Shown: piece by piece, positions 6,284 through 14,113 of the stretch
Layout of the letters: every line of letters starts with the position of its first letter
Position numbering within the stretch: position 1 is the stretch's first letter
Assembly (NCBI GenBank): GCA_905214955.1
Contig: CAJMON010000062.1
Span: 1 to 18,873, forward strand
DNA: 18,873 nt
Origin: an uncultured bacterium
Lineage (GTDB): Bacteria; Bacillota; Clostridia; Lachnospirales; Lachnospiraceae
Direction: 5' to 3'
The notes under the pieces: generated by a model
Told to the model about the DNA's origin: nothing
The model's input: only the letters and a program-made list of their open reading frames with translations
The model's database searches: none
Translations under genes and position numbers: made by a program

Positions 6284-6802
6284 ATGAAAGAAACACTGGT
6301 GGATTTAAAGAACAGACGAAGCTGTCGGAAGTACAAACCGGAGCAGATCAAGGATGAAGAGCTGGATCAGATCCTGGAAGCAGGTATGTTTGCTCCGACG
6401 GCAATGGGAAAGCAGTCTCCGACCATGGTGGTTGTCCAGGATCAGGAAACCATTACCAAACTATCCAAAATGAACGCAGCAGTTATGGGCGTTTCCAGCG
6501 ATCCTTTTTATGGAGCTCCTACGGTGGTGATCGTTCTGGCGGACAAAGAGGCGGGATGCGGTGTACAGGACGCAAGCCTTGTCATGGGGAATCTGATGAA
6601 TGCCGCCCATGCACTGGGCGTTGGTTCCTGCTGGATCAACCGGGCAAAAGAAGTATTTGAAACCGAAGAAGGAAAAGCGCTGTTAAAAAAATGGGGATTG
6701 GAAGGCGAGTATATCGGCGTTGGCCATTGCATTTTAGGATATGAAGACGGGCCCTGTGCTCCTGCCAAACCCAGAAAAGCCAATTATGTGGTGAGAGTCT
6801 GA
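6284..6802 (+). CDS. Nitroreductase family protein
   Basis: The 172-residue product is a small FMN-dependent oxidoreductase of the nitroreductase family, normally a homodimer using NAD(P)H. The N-terminal RRSCRKYKPEQI segment is the FMN phosphate-binding motif, followed by the AGMFAPTAMGKQ segment that contacts the flavin. The later ALGVGSCWI and GVGHCILGY segments are also typical. The natural substrate cannot be read from sequence. It is the first gene of an operon and is followed after three bases by a membrane protein gene. The ATG has an AAAGGCGGAAAG stretch upstream. Confidence 0.92.
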   Translation: MKETLVDLKNRRSCRKYKPEQIKDEELDQILEAGMFAPTAMGKQSPTMVVVQDQETITKLSKMNAAVMGVSSDPFYGAPTVVIVLADKEAGCGVQDASLVMGNLMNAAHALGVGSCWINRAKEVFETEEGKALLKKWGLEGEYIGVGHCILGYEDGPCAPAKPRKANYVVRV

Positions 6803-6805
6803 TTT

Positions 6806-8071
6806 ATGAGAGAAGATAGAGAAAAAAATCTGTACCTGAAGCTGACCCTGTCCATCTTCAGCGCCATTGCTTTGAGCATTCTGCTGTTTTTTCTGCTGTT
6901 CCGCGCAGCGGGAATCCGAAAGTGGATTGATCAGTTTCTGGAGATCTTGACACCCTTTCTGTACGGGGCAGCTATTGCCTACGTCCTTCGTCCGGTGTGC
7001 AATTTCTGGGAAAAGAAGCTGAAAGCCCTTTTTGAAAAGACCGGGAAAAAGCGGGATAAGCTGGCCGGGGCCCTGGCCATTGTCATCAGCATTGCTTTAG
7101 GCCTTGGCACCATTACCGTTATTCTGATTCTGGTGCTGCCAGAAGTGTTTAACAGCATTACCGGCATTGTTAAAGTCATTCCCACCAGCATTGACCAGTT
7201 CAGCAGCTGGGTGCTTCAGTATGTGGGAGATAATGAACTGCTGAAAAATTACGTGGAACAGCTTTCTGGAGGCATGTCCAACACGGTTTCCAACTGGATT
7301 CGGACGACCCTTCTGCCGGGACTGCAGACCATTCTGGACGGCTTTTCCAACAGCGTGGTGAACCTGCTTACCATTTGCTACAATTTCTTCATTGGCATCA
7401 TTGTATCGATTTATCTGCTGGCCAGCAGACGGACTTTTTCCAGACAATGGAAAATGATGCTTTACAGCGTCTGCGGTAGAAAACTCAGCGCCATGATTCA
7501 AAAAGAACTGGAATATGCAGATCATGTTTTTGGCGGATTTATGACAGGAAAACTGGTAGATTCCCTGATTATTGGGATTCTTTGCTTTGTGGGTGCCCTG
7601 ATTTTAAGACTGCCCTATGCAGTTTTAGTCAGTGTGATTGTGGGCGTCACCAATGTGATCCCGTTTTTTGGACCGTACATTGGAGCCATTCCCTCTGCCC
7701 TTCTGATTTTGATGGTCAGCCCAGGAAAAGCCATGGTGTTCCTGATTTTTGTAATCATCCTTCAGCAGGTGGACGGCAACATCATTGGGCCAAGAATTAT
7801 TGGAAATGTCACCGGACTTTCCGGCTTCTGGGTGCTGTTTGCCATCATGGTTTTTGGTGGATTGTTTGGCATTGTAGGAATGCTCATCGGGGTGCCGGTG
7901 TTTGCAGTGCTTTATAACCTGATCCGAAAATTGGTTCATAAAGGCGTCCAGTTCCGTAAAAAACAGGAAGAAGAGCGGGAGAACAGCCCCAAAGAAGAAG
8001 CAGGGAAAATAGAAAAGACAGCTTCCGTGGAAGCCATCTTTGAAGAAAAAATCGAAAAGGTTTTACAGTAA
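6806..8071 (+). CDS. AI-2E family transporter (PF01594-type membrane protein)
   Basis: The 421-residue protein has the layout of the AI-2E/PerM/YueF family: two N-terminal hydrophobic segments (about 13-32 and 43-60), a third near 87-110, a soluble amphipathic region, then a cluster of C-terminal membrane segments with VGVTNVIPFFGPYIGAIPS and DGNIIGPRIIGNVTGLSGFWVL, which are family hallmarks. The last 50 residues are a charged, Glu/Lys-rich cytoplasmic tail. The family name comes from TqsA; other members are linked to Na+/H+ exchange, so AI-2 export should not be assumed even though luxS is nearby. Translation probably depends on coupling to the nitroreductase stop three bases upstream, because no strong ribosome site is seen. 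Confidence 0.9.
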   Translation: MREDREKNLYLKLTLSIFSAIALSILLFFLLFRAAGIRKWIDQFLEILTPFLYGAAIAYVLRPVCNFWEKKLKALFEKTGKKRDKLAGALAIVISIALGLGTITVILILVLPEVFNSITGIVKVIPTSIDQFSSWVLQYVGDNELLKNYVEQLSGGMSNTVSNWIRTTLLPGLQTILDGFSNSVVNLLTICYNFFIGIIVSIYLLASRRTFSRQWKMMLYSVCGRKLSAMIQKELEYADHVFGGFMTGKLVDSLIIGILCFVGALILRLPYAVLVSVIVGVTNVIPFFGPYIGAIPSALLILMVSPGKAMVFLIFVIILQQVDGNIIGPRIIGNVTGLSGFWVLFAIMVFGGLFGIVGMLIGVPVFAVLYNLIRKLVHKGVQFRKKQEEERENSPKEEAGKIEKTASVEAIFEEKIEKVLQ

Positions 8072-8079
8072 ACAGTTCG

Positions 8080-8982
8080 TCAGTCATAAAAGGCATGACG
8101 CATATCCTCTGGAAGAGGAGAGGTAAAAGAAAGCGCTTCCCCGGTAATGGGGTGGGCAAAGGACAGCCGGTAAGAGTGGAGAGCCTGTCTCTGGATAAAG
8201 GTGTTATCCGGGCAGTAAAGAAAATCTCCAGGAAGCGGATGTCCAATAAAATTCATATGAACACGTATCTGATGGGTGCGCCCGGTTTCTAGATAAAGAG
8301 AAATCAGGGAGCACCCATTTTCGTATCGATTCGGCCGGTAATCCAGGGTAGTAAAGTGGGTGACGGCTTTTTCTCCATGCGAAAAGTCCACGCACCGCTT
8401 TAAGGCAGAGTCTGGCAGGCGGGCGATGGGAGCGGAGATGGTGCCGGACGCCGGAGTCTTTCCTTTGACAAGAGCCAGATATTCCCGGTGGATTTCCCGC
8501 TTTTTTAACATATCTGAAAGAATAGAAGCGGAAAGGGCGTGTTTTGCAGCGATCAGAAGGCCCGTGGTGTCCCGGTCCAGCCGGTTGATAAAACGGCATA
8601 CATAGGGAAGGTTCTGCTCCTTAAAATACCAGGCAAGACCGTTTGCCAGAGTGTTTTCGTGGTTGTTGATAGAAGGATGCACCGGCATACCCGCAGGTTT
8701 ATCCAGAACACAGAGATCTTCGTCTTCATATACCATAGAAAGGGGCAGGAAAACCGGAAGTACATTCTGGGAAGGAACTGGTTCTTCCAAAGTGACGGTT
8801 AACAGATCCCCTTTTTGCAAAAGGGCAGAAACCAGACAACGGCTTCCGTTTAACAGGAGGCCGCTGTCGGTACGTTTTAACTGTGTGAGGATGTGATGGG
8901 AGAAGCCCCGGCTTCGAAGAAACAGATCCACCCGTTTTCCAGTGTCTGCTTCTTCGATGAGGTAGGAAAGGACTCGTCTCAT
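8080..8982 (-). CDS. RluA/RluD family pseudouridine synthase
   Basis: The 300-residue enzyme isomerises uridines to pseudouridine in rRNA or tRNA. It has an N-terminal S4-like RNA-binding region (about 15-65) and a catalytic domain with the VLDKPAGMPVHPS motif (92-104), the active-site motif NRLDRDTTGLL with D136, and the LETGRTHQIRVH motif. The residue before RLD is Asn rather than the usual His, a variation compatible with activity because the aspartate is intact. The ATG overlaps the stop of the upstream flavin reductase-like gene by one base (TAATG) and lacks a good ribosome site, so translation is probably coupled. It is the last gene of the pot operon and converges on the AI-2E family gene, stop to stop, eight bases apart. 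Confidence 0.92.
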   Translation of the reverse strand: MRRVLSYLIEEADTGKRVDLFLRSRGFSHHILTQLKRTDSGLLLNGSRCLVSALLQKGDLLTVTLEEPVPSQNVLPVFLPLSMVYEDEDLCVLDKPAGMPVHPSINNHENTLANGLAWYFKEQNLPYVCRFINRLDRDTTGLLIAAKHALSASILSDMLKKREIHREYLALVKGKTPASGTISAPIARLPDSALKRCVDFSHGEKAVTHFTTLDYRPNRYENGCSLISLYLETGRTHQIRVHMNFIGHPLPGDFLYCPDNTFIQRQALHSYRLSFAHPITGEALSFTSPLPEDMRHAFYD

Positions 8983-9488
8983 TAGTTCTGTTTTGTGAGC
9001 ACTTTTTCAATCTCACAGATATACATGGTGTGATAATCTTTTTTGGGATACCATTTCTCATCCGAAGCGGCATCTAAGAAGCATTCTGGCTTTAAATCCT
9101 GGGCGTACAGTTTTTTGCAGATAAGAACGGTGTTTGCCTCTGCAAAGTATGGGGTGTCTCCTTCGTGTGCCACAGTAAGCCCTGCTTTTTCGATCTTGTT
9201 TTCATCCCGTCCAGAAACGGTTCCAAGATAATTTAAGGTCTTGCGGAAACTTTCATCCAGGACAGAAAGAGAAAGAGTATCAGAAGCATCTACAAACTCT
9301 TTGGTATAGCGCTGGGGACGGATGTAGAGGGTGGCTACATTTTTTCCCCACAGAACACCCACGCCTCCCCAGGAAGCAGTCATGGTATTGGCTTTTCCAT
9401 CTTTTTCAGCGGTGATGAGAAGCCATTCTTTTCCGATCATGGTAAATGGATTTTTTTGCAGTTCTTCAGGTTTGATTATCTGAAACAT
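8982..9488 (-). CDS. Flavin reductase-like, FMN-binding protein
   Basis: The 168-residue product matches the flavin reductase/flavoredoxin-like FMN-binding split-barrel fold. Visible motifs are NTMTASWGGVGVLWGKNVATLYIRPQRYT near residues 33-63, which forms the FMN-binding strand and loop, and the TLSLSVL segment that follows. A role in electron transfer or flavin reduction is inferred from the family; the partner is unknown. The start has AAGGAGG seven bases upstream. It follows potD by 18 bases with no terminator between, so it is likely co-transcribed with the polyamine transporter, although nothing in its sequence suggests a polyamine role. Confidence 0.88.
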   Translation of the reverse strand: MFQIIKPEELQKNPFTMIGKEWLLITAEKDGKANTMTASWGGVGVLWGKNVATLYIRPQRYTKEFVDASDTLSLSVLDESFRKTLNYLGTVSGRDENKIEKAGLTVAHEGDTPYFAEANTVLICKKLYAQDLKPECFLDAASDEKWYPKKDYHTMYICEIEKVLTKQN

Positions 9489-9506
9489 ATGAATTCCTCC
9501 TTGTAG

Positions 9507-10592
9507 TTATTCGGATTTTACCTGGTTCCACAGTTCGTTGTAAAGATTTTCTGCATCAGTGCCAAGATAATTGAAAGTTTCACTGTTGGTCATTTTCGAA
9601 ATATCCGGGAATGCAATCTGGCTGTTGCGGATATCGTCGTCTTCAATCAGTTCTCTGGCAGCAGTGTTGGGAGTGGAGTAGGTAATGTACTCAAAGTTTT
9701 TCAGGGCAATTTCCGGATCGCACAGGAAATTGATGAAAGCTTCAGCATTTTCTTTATTTTTGGCATTTTTCGGAATCACCCATCCGTCAATCCAGATGTT
9801 GGTACCTTCTTCGGGAACTACGTACTCCAGATCCTCGTTTTCACGCTGGGTGTAAATGGCCTCGCCGGAATAGATAACACCAAGGGCTGCCTCATTTCCA
9901 ATCATTTTATCACGAACCTGGTCTACCACGTAAGCCTGAACCAGCGGTTTTTGCTCTTTTAAGAGATCGGCGGCTTCATTCAGTTCGGTCTCATCGGTAG
10001 AATTCAGAGAGTATCCTAGTTTTTTCAAGGCAACAGCAAATGCATCCCGGACACTGTCCTGCATCAGAATATTGTCTTTGTATTTTTCATCCCAGAGAAT
10101 ATCCCAGCTGGTGACAGGATCGTCTACCATGGTTTTGTTGTAAAGGATACCTACGGTTCCCCAGCAGTAAGGAACAAAATATTTGTTTTCCGGATCAAAG
10201 GATTTGGACCATTCCAGGTAATCTTCTCCGATGTTTTTAAGGTTTGGAATGTTGTCAAAATCAAGTTCTGCCAGCAGATCGTTGTCGATCATTTTCTGAA
10301 CCATATAGTCGGACGGGCAGATGACATCGTAGGAGACAGCACCGGCTTCTACCTTGGGATACATGATCTCGTTGGTTTCAAATTCATCGTAAACGACTTT
10401 GATACCGGTCCGTTCTTCAAACAGGTCAAGCACATCGGGATCCATGTATTCGCCCCAGTTGTAAACAACCACCTCGCCGGCATCTGCTGTAGAGCCGGAA
10501 TCAGAAGCAGAAGAAGAGGGGGAAGAACCGCATCCGGTAAGAGCAGCTAAAGTGAAACTTCCCACGAGTGCAGTAACAAGCAACTTTTTCAT
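9507..10592 (-). CDS. potD: Spermidine/putrescine-binding lipoprotein PotD
   Basis: This is the extracytoplasmic solute-binding subunit of the polyamine ABC importer. The 361-residue product starts with a lipoprotein signal peptide: a Lys-containing start, a hydrophobic core and the lipobox LTGC with C21 as the lipid-anchored residue, then a Ser-rich linker. The mature part opens with YNWGEYMDPDVLDLFEERTG, matching the PotD start including the ligand-contacting Trp and Tyr, followed by CPSDYMV, the acidic DSVRDAF segment and IWIDGWVIP. These aromatic and acidic residues fit a polyamine ligand. AGGAGG lies upstream of the start. It is preceded by potC by 12 bases, as expected in potABCD. Confidence 0.95.
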   Translation of the reverse strand: MKKLLVTALVGSFTLAALTGCGSSPSSSASDSGSTADAGEVVVYNWGEYMDPDVLDLFEERTGIKVVYDEFETNEIMYPKVEAGAVSYDVICPSDYMVQKMIDNDLLAELDFDNIPNLKNIGEDYLEWSKSFDPENKYFVPYCWGTVGILYNKTMVDDPVTSWDILWDEKYKDNILMQDSVRDAFAVALKKLGYSLNSTDETELNEAADLLKEQKPLVQAYVVDQVRDKMIGNEAALGVIYSGEAIYTQRENEDLEYVVPEEGTNIWIDGWVIPKNAKNKENAEAFINFLCDPEIALKNFEYITYSTPNTAARELIEDDDIRNSQIAFPDISKMTNSETFNYLGTDAENLYNELWNQVKSE

Positions 10593-10604
10593 AATAAAAT
10601 CCTC

Positions 10605-11405
10605 CTATTTTTTCTTGGCTTTCGGACGACGGTTCGCAATCAGCATCAGAAGAAGAACCGATACGAAAAGCAGGGTGGAAAGTGCGTACATTTCCGGTTT
10701 GATGCCTTTTTTTACTTCTGTATAAATCTTGGTAGACAGTGTATCAAAACCAGGTCCTTTTACAAAGTGGGTGATGATGAAATCATCCAGGGACATGGTA
10801 AAGGCCAGAAGGGCTCCGGACAAAATTCCAGGAAGAATGTCCGGAAAAATGGTCTTGAAAAACGCATACATGGGAGAAGCTCCCAGATCCAGCGCTGCCT
10901 CATAGGTGCTGATGTTGATCTGCTTTAACTTTGGCATGACACTTAAAATCACGTAGGGAATGTTAAAGGTTATGTGGCCAATGAGCACGGTCCAGAACCC
11001 AAAGGTGATGGAGGTGCCAAAAACAGAGAGGATCTGACCGGCGGCAATGAAAATCAGCATCAGGGAAATACCGGTGACGATATCCGCATTCAGCATGGGA
11101 ATGTTTGCCAGGCCAAGCCAGAAGGTGCGCCAGCGGCGTTTCATGCCGTTTAATGCGATACAGGCAGCGGTACCAATCACGGTGGCGATTAAGGCTGATA
11201 AAAATGCGATCATCAGGGTGTTGGACAATGCCTGCATAATCTGGCGGTTTTCAAAAAGAGAAACATACCATTTGGTGGTAAATCCGCCCCATTTTGCTCT
11301 GCTTTTAGAAGAGTTAAAAGACAGGACAATCAGGGTAATAATAGGTGCATAAAGCAGGATAAATATAAAGATCAGATAGATCCGCGAAGCCGCTTTCTTT
11401 ATCAT
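10605..11405 (-). CDS. potC: Spermidine/putrescine permease PotC
   Basis: This is one of the two membrane permeases of the polyamine ABC transporter. The 266-residue protein has about six membrane segments, the first at residues 9-28 (YLIFIFILLYAPIITLIVL). The cytoplasmic EAA loop that docks on the ATPase is visible as YEAALDLGASPMYAFFKTIFPDILPGI near residues 167-193. The segment MSLDDFIITHFVKGPG is typical of PotC. Its ATG overlaps the potB stop by four bases (ATGA), indicating translational coupling. The short C-terminal tail is strongly basic. Confidence 0.94.
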   Translation of the reverse strand: MIKKAASRIYLIFIFILLYAPIITLIVLSFNSSKSRAKWGGFTTKWYVSLFENRQIMQALSNTLMIAFLSALIATVIGTAACIALNGMKRRWRTFWLGLANIPMLNADIVTGISLMLIFIAAGQILSVFGTSITFGFWTVLIGHITFNIPYVILSVMPKLKQINISTYEAALDLGASPMYAFFKTIFPDILPGILSGALLAFTMSLDDFIITHFVKGPGFDTLSTKIYTEVKKGIKPEMYALSTLLFVSVLLLMLIANRRPKAKKK

Positions 11406-12226
11406 AAGGCAACGCCCTCCCCGTCTTTGTCATATTTGTTCATAATGGCCATGGAAAGAAGGATAAAGACCATCAGCACCAGAGAAAGGCCGCTTCCCAC
11501 GTGCCAGTTGTTTACCTGTTTGAACTGCTGCTCAATGACATTTCCGATGAGGAGGATTTTGCTTCCGCCAAGAAGATCGGAGATGACAAAGGTGGTCAGT
11601 GCCGGAACGAACACCATGGTAATGCCGCTGATGATGCCCGGAATGGTAAGGGGAACCGTGATGGAGAAAAAGGTCTGCACTGGACCGGCACCCAAATCCC
11701 TTGCTGCATTGATGACTGCCGGGTCGATTTTCACCAGGGAATTGTAAATGGGAAGCAGCATAAAGGGAAGAAAGTTGTATACCATGCCAAGCACAATGGC
11801 ATAAGGGGTGTTAATGATGTTTAGGGATGGCAGATGCAGGGCGTTTAAAATCATATTGATGACGCCGGATTTTTCCAAAAGGGTCTGCCAGGCCATAGTG
11901 CGCAGCAGGAAGTTCATCCACATGGGGATGATAAAGATCATCACAATGAGTCCGGTGCTGTGAAGCTTCATGCCAGCCAAAATCATGGCCAGAGGATAGG
12001 CCATCACCAGACAGATGATTGTGGAGATCAAGGAGAGCAGCAGGGAAAGCAGCAGGGCCTTGCGGTACTCCGGTGTGGCGATCTTTAAAATATTGGAAAG
12101 GGTAAAGCGCCCGTCTTCCTGGGCAGTCAGCCCATAATAAAAAATCAGGATCAGAGGAATCACGGTAAAAGCAATGGTCCAGACTTTAAAAGGCCCGGAC
12201 AGGAGTGGATTTTTTTCCTTACGCAT
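11402..12226 (-). CDS. potB: Spermidine/putrescine permease PotB
   Basis: This is the second membrane permease of the polyamine importer. The 274-residue product has an N-terminal membrane segment (about 14-30), then a periplasmic loop, and five further segments. The EAA loop reads NAARDLGAGPVQTFFSITVPLTIPGI near residues 173-198. The PMWMNFLLRTMAW stretch is typical of PotB. Its start lies eight bases inside the end of potA, and its stop overlaps potC, so the three genes are tightly coupled. Confidence 0.94.
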   Translation of the reverse strand: MRKEKNPLLSGPFKVWTIAFTVIPLILIFYYGLTAQEDGRFTLSNILKIATPEYRKALLLSLLLSLISTIICLVMAYPLAMILAGMKLHSTGLIVMIFIIPMWMNFLLRTMAWQTLLEKSGVINMILNALHLPSLNIINTPYAIVLGMVYNFLPFMLLPIYNSLVKIDPAVINAARDLGAGPVQTFFSITVPLTIPGIISGITMVFVPALTTFVISDLLGGSKILLIGNVIEQQFKQVNNWHVGSGLSLVLMVFILLSMAIMNKYDKDGEGVAL

Positions 12227-13292
12227 CGATCATCACTGCCTCCTCATCTTCAGATTCCGGTTTGTTCATGATCTGGATATTAAACGGATCTACCTGGATG
12301 CCCACTTTGGTACCTACTGGGAAAAGCTTGGTGCTGTGAACCAGCCATTCAAATCCGCCTGCCATGACTTCCATTTCATAGTGGACGCCTTTGAAAATCA
12401 GGTGGGAAACAGTACCGGAGAGAAGTCCTTTTTCCGGAGCAACCAATTCCACGTCTTCCGGGCGGATGACAACGTCCACTGGGCGGTTTTCTCCAAAACC
12501 GGTATCCACGCAGGGAAAACAGACATCTAAGATCTTTACCAGCTTGTCTTTTAACATGATACCATCGATGATATTGCTGTCTCCGATAAAGTCCGCCACA
12601 AAGGCATTCTGCGGCTCATTGTAAATGTCTTCCGGGGTACCGATCTGCTGGATGTATCCCTGGTTCATAACTACGATGGTGTCGGACATGGTCAGAGCTT
12701 CTTCCTGATCGTGGGTGACATAAATAAAGGTAATGCCCAGTTCATTTTTCAGACGGATCAGTTCATACTGCATGTCCTGACGGAGCTTTAAGTCCAGAGC
12801 GCCAAGAGGCTCGTCTAAGAGCAGCACCTTCGGTTCGTTGACAATGGCACGGGCAATGGCAATTCGCTGCTGCTGACCGCCGCTTAAAGAATCAGGAGTC
12901 CGGTTTTCGTATCCATCCAGGTTTACCAGCTTTAAGGCATAGCGGATTTTATCCTGGATATAGGCTTTACTTTTTTTCTTGATCTTCAGGCCAAAAGCGA
13001 TGTTTTCCGCAATGGTCATATGAGGAAACAGGGCGTAGCGCTGGAACACTGTGTTTAACTGCCGCTTGTTGGGAGCAAGAGAGGTGATGTCCTGCCCGTC
13101 AAAAATCACACGTCCGGCATCCGGGATCTCAAATCCGCCGATGATCCGCAAAGTGGTGGTTTTTCCGCATCCGGAGGGGCCCAAAAGTGTAAGAAATTCA
13201 TTTTCGCGGATATAAAGGCTCATGTCATCCAGAATCACTTGTCCATCATAAGATTTGGAAATGTGCTGGAGATCGATTAATTTGGTGCTCAT
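12219..13292 (-). CDS. potA: Spermidine/putrescine ABC transporter ATPase PotA
   Basis: This is the ATP-hydrolysing subunit of the polyamine importer. In 357 residues it shows Walker A GPSGCGKTT at 38-46, the Q-loop near FQRYALFP, the ABC signature LSGGQQQRIAIARA, Walker B VLLLDEPLGALD, the switch histidine in YVTHDQEEAL, and a C-terminal TOBE-like regulatory domain with VVIRPEDVELV. The start follows AAGGAGG by eight bases. It lies 35 bases after the XRE/cupin regulator gene with no terminator between them. The gene order regulator-potABCD is common in Firmicutes. Confidence 0.95.
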   Translation of the reverse strand: MSTKLIDLQHISKSYDGQVILDDMSLYIRENEFLTLLGPSGCGKTTTLRIIGGFEIPDAGRVIFDGQDITSLAPNKRQLNTVFQRYALFPHMTIAENIAFGLKIKKKSKAYIQDKIRYALKLVNLDGYENRTPDSLSGGQQQRIAIARAIVNEPKVLLLDEPLGALDLKLRQDMQYELIRLKNELGITFIYVTHDQEEALTMSDTIVVMNQGYIQQIGTPEDIYNEPQNAFVADFIGDSNIIDGIMLKDKLVKILDVCFPCVDTGFGENRPVDVVIRPEDVELVAPEKGLLSGTVSHLIFKGVHYEMEVMAGGFEWLVHSTKLFPVGTKVGIQVDPFNIQIMNKPESEDEEAVMIDA

Positions 13293-13327
13293 GTAGTTAT
13301 CCTCCTTAGGTATGCTGGTTTTTCACT

Positions 13328-13867
13328 CTAAAAGCTTGGCGGTGTGCTGACCCAGAGGACAACCGCTGCCGTCTTGCCGGTATTTTCCAGAAAATGCTGC
13401 TTGGATGGGGAAAAGTAAAAGCTCTCACCCTTTTTGGCACGATAATGCCTGCTGCCGATATGGATCGTCACAGTACCGGATAGTACATAACCGAATTCTT
13501 CGCCTTCATGGGGCAGATCCGGATAGACACTGCCGCCAGGCTCCATAGTAAGCCGGATGGGTTCCATCATATTGCGCTGTGCATTGGGAATAATCCATTC
13601 GACTGTATTTTTTAAATCAGGATCGACTTTTCGAAAGTAATCCGCATCACTGAAAACCACCTGTTCTTCCGGATCCTCACAGAAAAACTCGTTCAGGTTT
13701 GTACCCAGGCACTGGAGAATGTCCATGAGGGTGGCAATGGAAGGAGAGGTCAGATCCCGTTCCAGCTGGGAAATAAACCCTTTCGAAAGTTCGCAGCGGT
13801 CTGCAAGCTCTTCCTGGGTCAGCTGCTTGGCAATGCGCAGCTCCTTGATCTTTTTTCCAATTTCCAT
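13328..13867 (-). CDS. XRE-family regulator with cupin domain (PuuR-like)
   Basis: This 179-residue transcription regulator has an N-terminal helix-turn-helix (about residues 3-60: IKELRIAKQLTQEELADRC, then LSKGFISQLER) and a C-terminal cupin (about 108-177) containing PHEGEEFGYVLSG and KKGESFYFSP, a probable small-molecule sensor. The layout matches PuuR-type regulators of polyamine genes. It is the first gene of the pot operon, so it likely controls polyamine uptake and itself; polyamine as the ligand is inferred from context. The ATG at 13867 is chosen because an AGAGGCGG site lies upstream and MEIGKKIKEL is the usual start of such proteins; a longer frame from 13921 runs through the leader hairpin. 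Confidence 0.9.
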   Translation of the reverse strand: MEIGKKIKELRIAKQLTQEELADRCELSKGFISQLERDLTSPSIATLMDILQCLGTNLNEFFCEDPEEQVVFSDADYFRKVDPDLKNTVEWIIPNAQRNMMEPIRLTMEPGGSVYPDLPHEGEEFGYVLSGTVTIHIGSRHYRAKKGESFYFSPSKQHFLENTGKTAAVVLWVSTPPSF

Positions 13868-13900
13868 AGATACCGCCTCTTTGCGTATAAAAAATCCCAG

Positions 13901-13932
13901 ACAGAAGATGGAGTGATCCAAAGATCTTCTGT
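13901..13932 (-). promoter_or_regulatory. Hairpin in the leader of the pot operon
   Basis: A perfect 9-bp inverted repeat, ACAGAAGAT with ATCTTCTGT, encloses a 14-base loop in the roughly 110-base untranslated leader between the promoter and the regulator start. On the mRNA the stem is followed ten bases later by ATTTTTTA, too far for a standard terminator. It could be an mRNA control structure or stabiliser. Confidence 0.45.
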
Positions 13933-13942
13933 TAGGTGAAAA

Positions 13943-13969
13943 TAAACATAAAGTTTAGTAAAAGTAAAC
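13943..13969. promoter_or_regulatory. Repeated GTTTA/TAAAC sites, candidate operator
   Basis: On the plus strand TAAAC occurs at 13943-13947 and 13965-13969, exactly 22 bases (two helical turns) apart, with the inverted copy GTTTA at 13953-13957 between them. The cluster lies just downstream of the pot operon -10 box, where a bound repressor would block transcription. Binding by the operon's own XRE/cupin regulator is an inference. Confidence 0.4.
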
Positions 13970-13984
13970 ACTGCAACAAGAATG

Positions 13985-14012
13985 ATTATACAGGTTCCAT
14001 ATAGAAAGTCAA
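13985..14012 (-). promoter_or_regulatory. Promoter of the pot operon
   Basis: On the minus strand TTGACT (14007-14012) and a consensus TATAAT (13985-13990) are separated by 16 bases. Transcription would start near 13978, leaving a leader of about 110 bases before the regulator start codon. No other promoter of this quality is seen within the seven-gene unit. Confidence 0.8.
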
Positions 14013-14048
14013 GCTGTTATTTTTATAAATTTCGAGGAAGTTTTGGGC

Positions 14049-14091
14049 TTAACAAATTTACTGGTTTATGATAAGATAAAACCAGTATAAT
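14049..14091 (+). promoter_or_regulatory. Lactonase gene promoter region
   Basis: Two overlapping solutions exist. TTAACA (14049-14054), 17 bases, TAAGAT (14072-14077) has the better spacing and -35 box. TATAAT (14086-14091) is the better -10 box but has only the poor -35 TGGTTT 18 bases before it. Both are overlapped by the inverted repeat at 14060-14086. Confidence 0.55.
14060..14086. promoter_or_regulatory. Inverted repeat over the lactonase promoter, candidate operator
   Basis: ACTGGTTT (14060-14067) and AAACCAGT (14079-14086) form a perfect 8-bp inverted repeat with an 11-base centre. It covers the promoter core, the position expected for a repressor site. It lacks a U-run, so a terminator is unlikely. 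The regulator is not identified. Confidence 0.55.
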
Positions 14092-14113
14092 AATCGCAGC
14101 AGGAGGATGAAAC

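Noticed and set aside
8084..8100. Small GTCAT/ATGAC hairpin between the converging AI-2E family and RluA genes
   Set aside because: Only five base pairs, no U-run, and it lies in the end of the RluA coding region.
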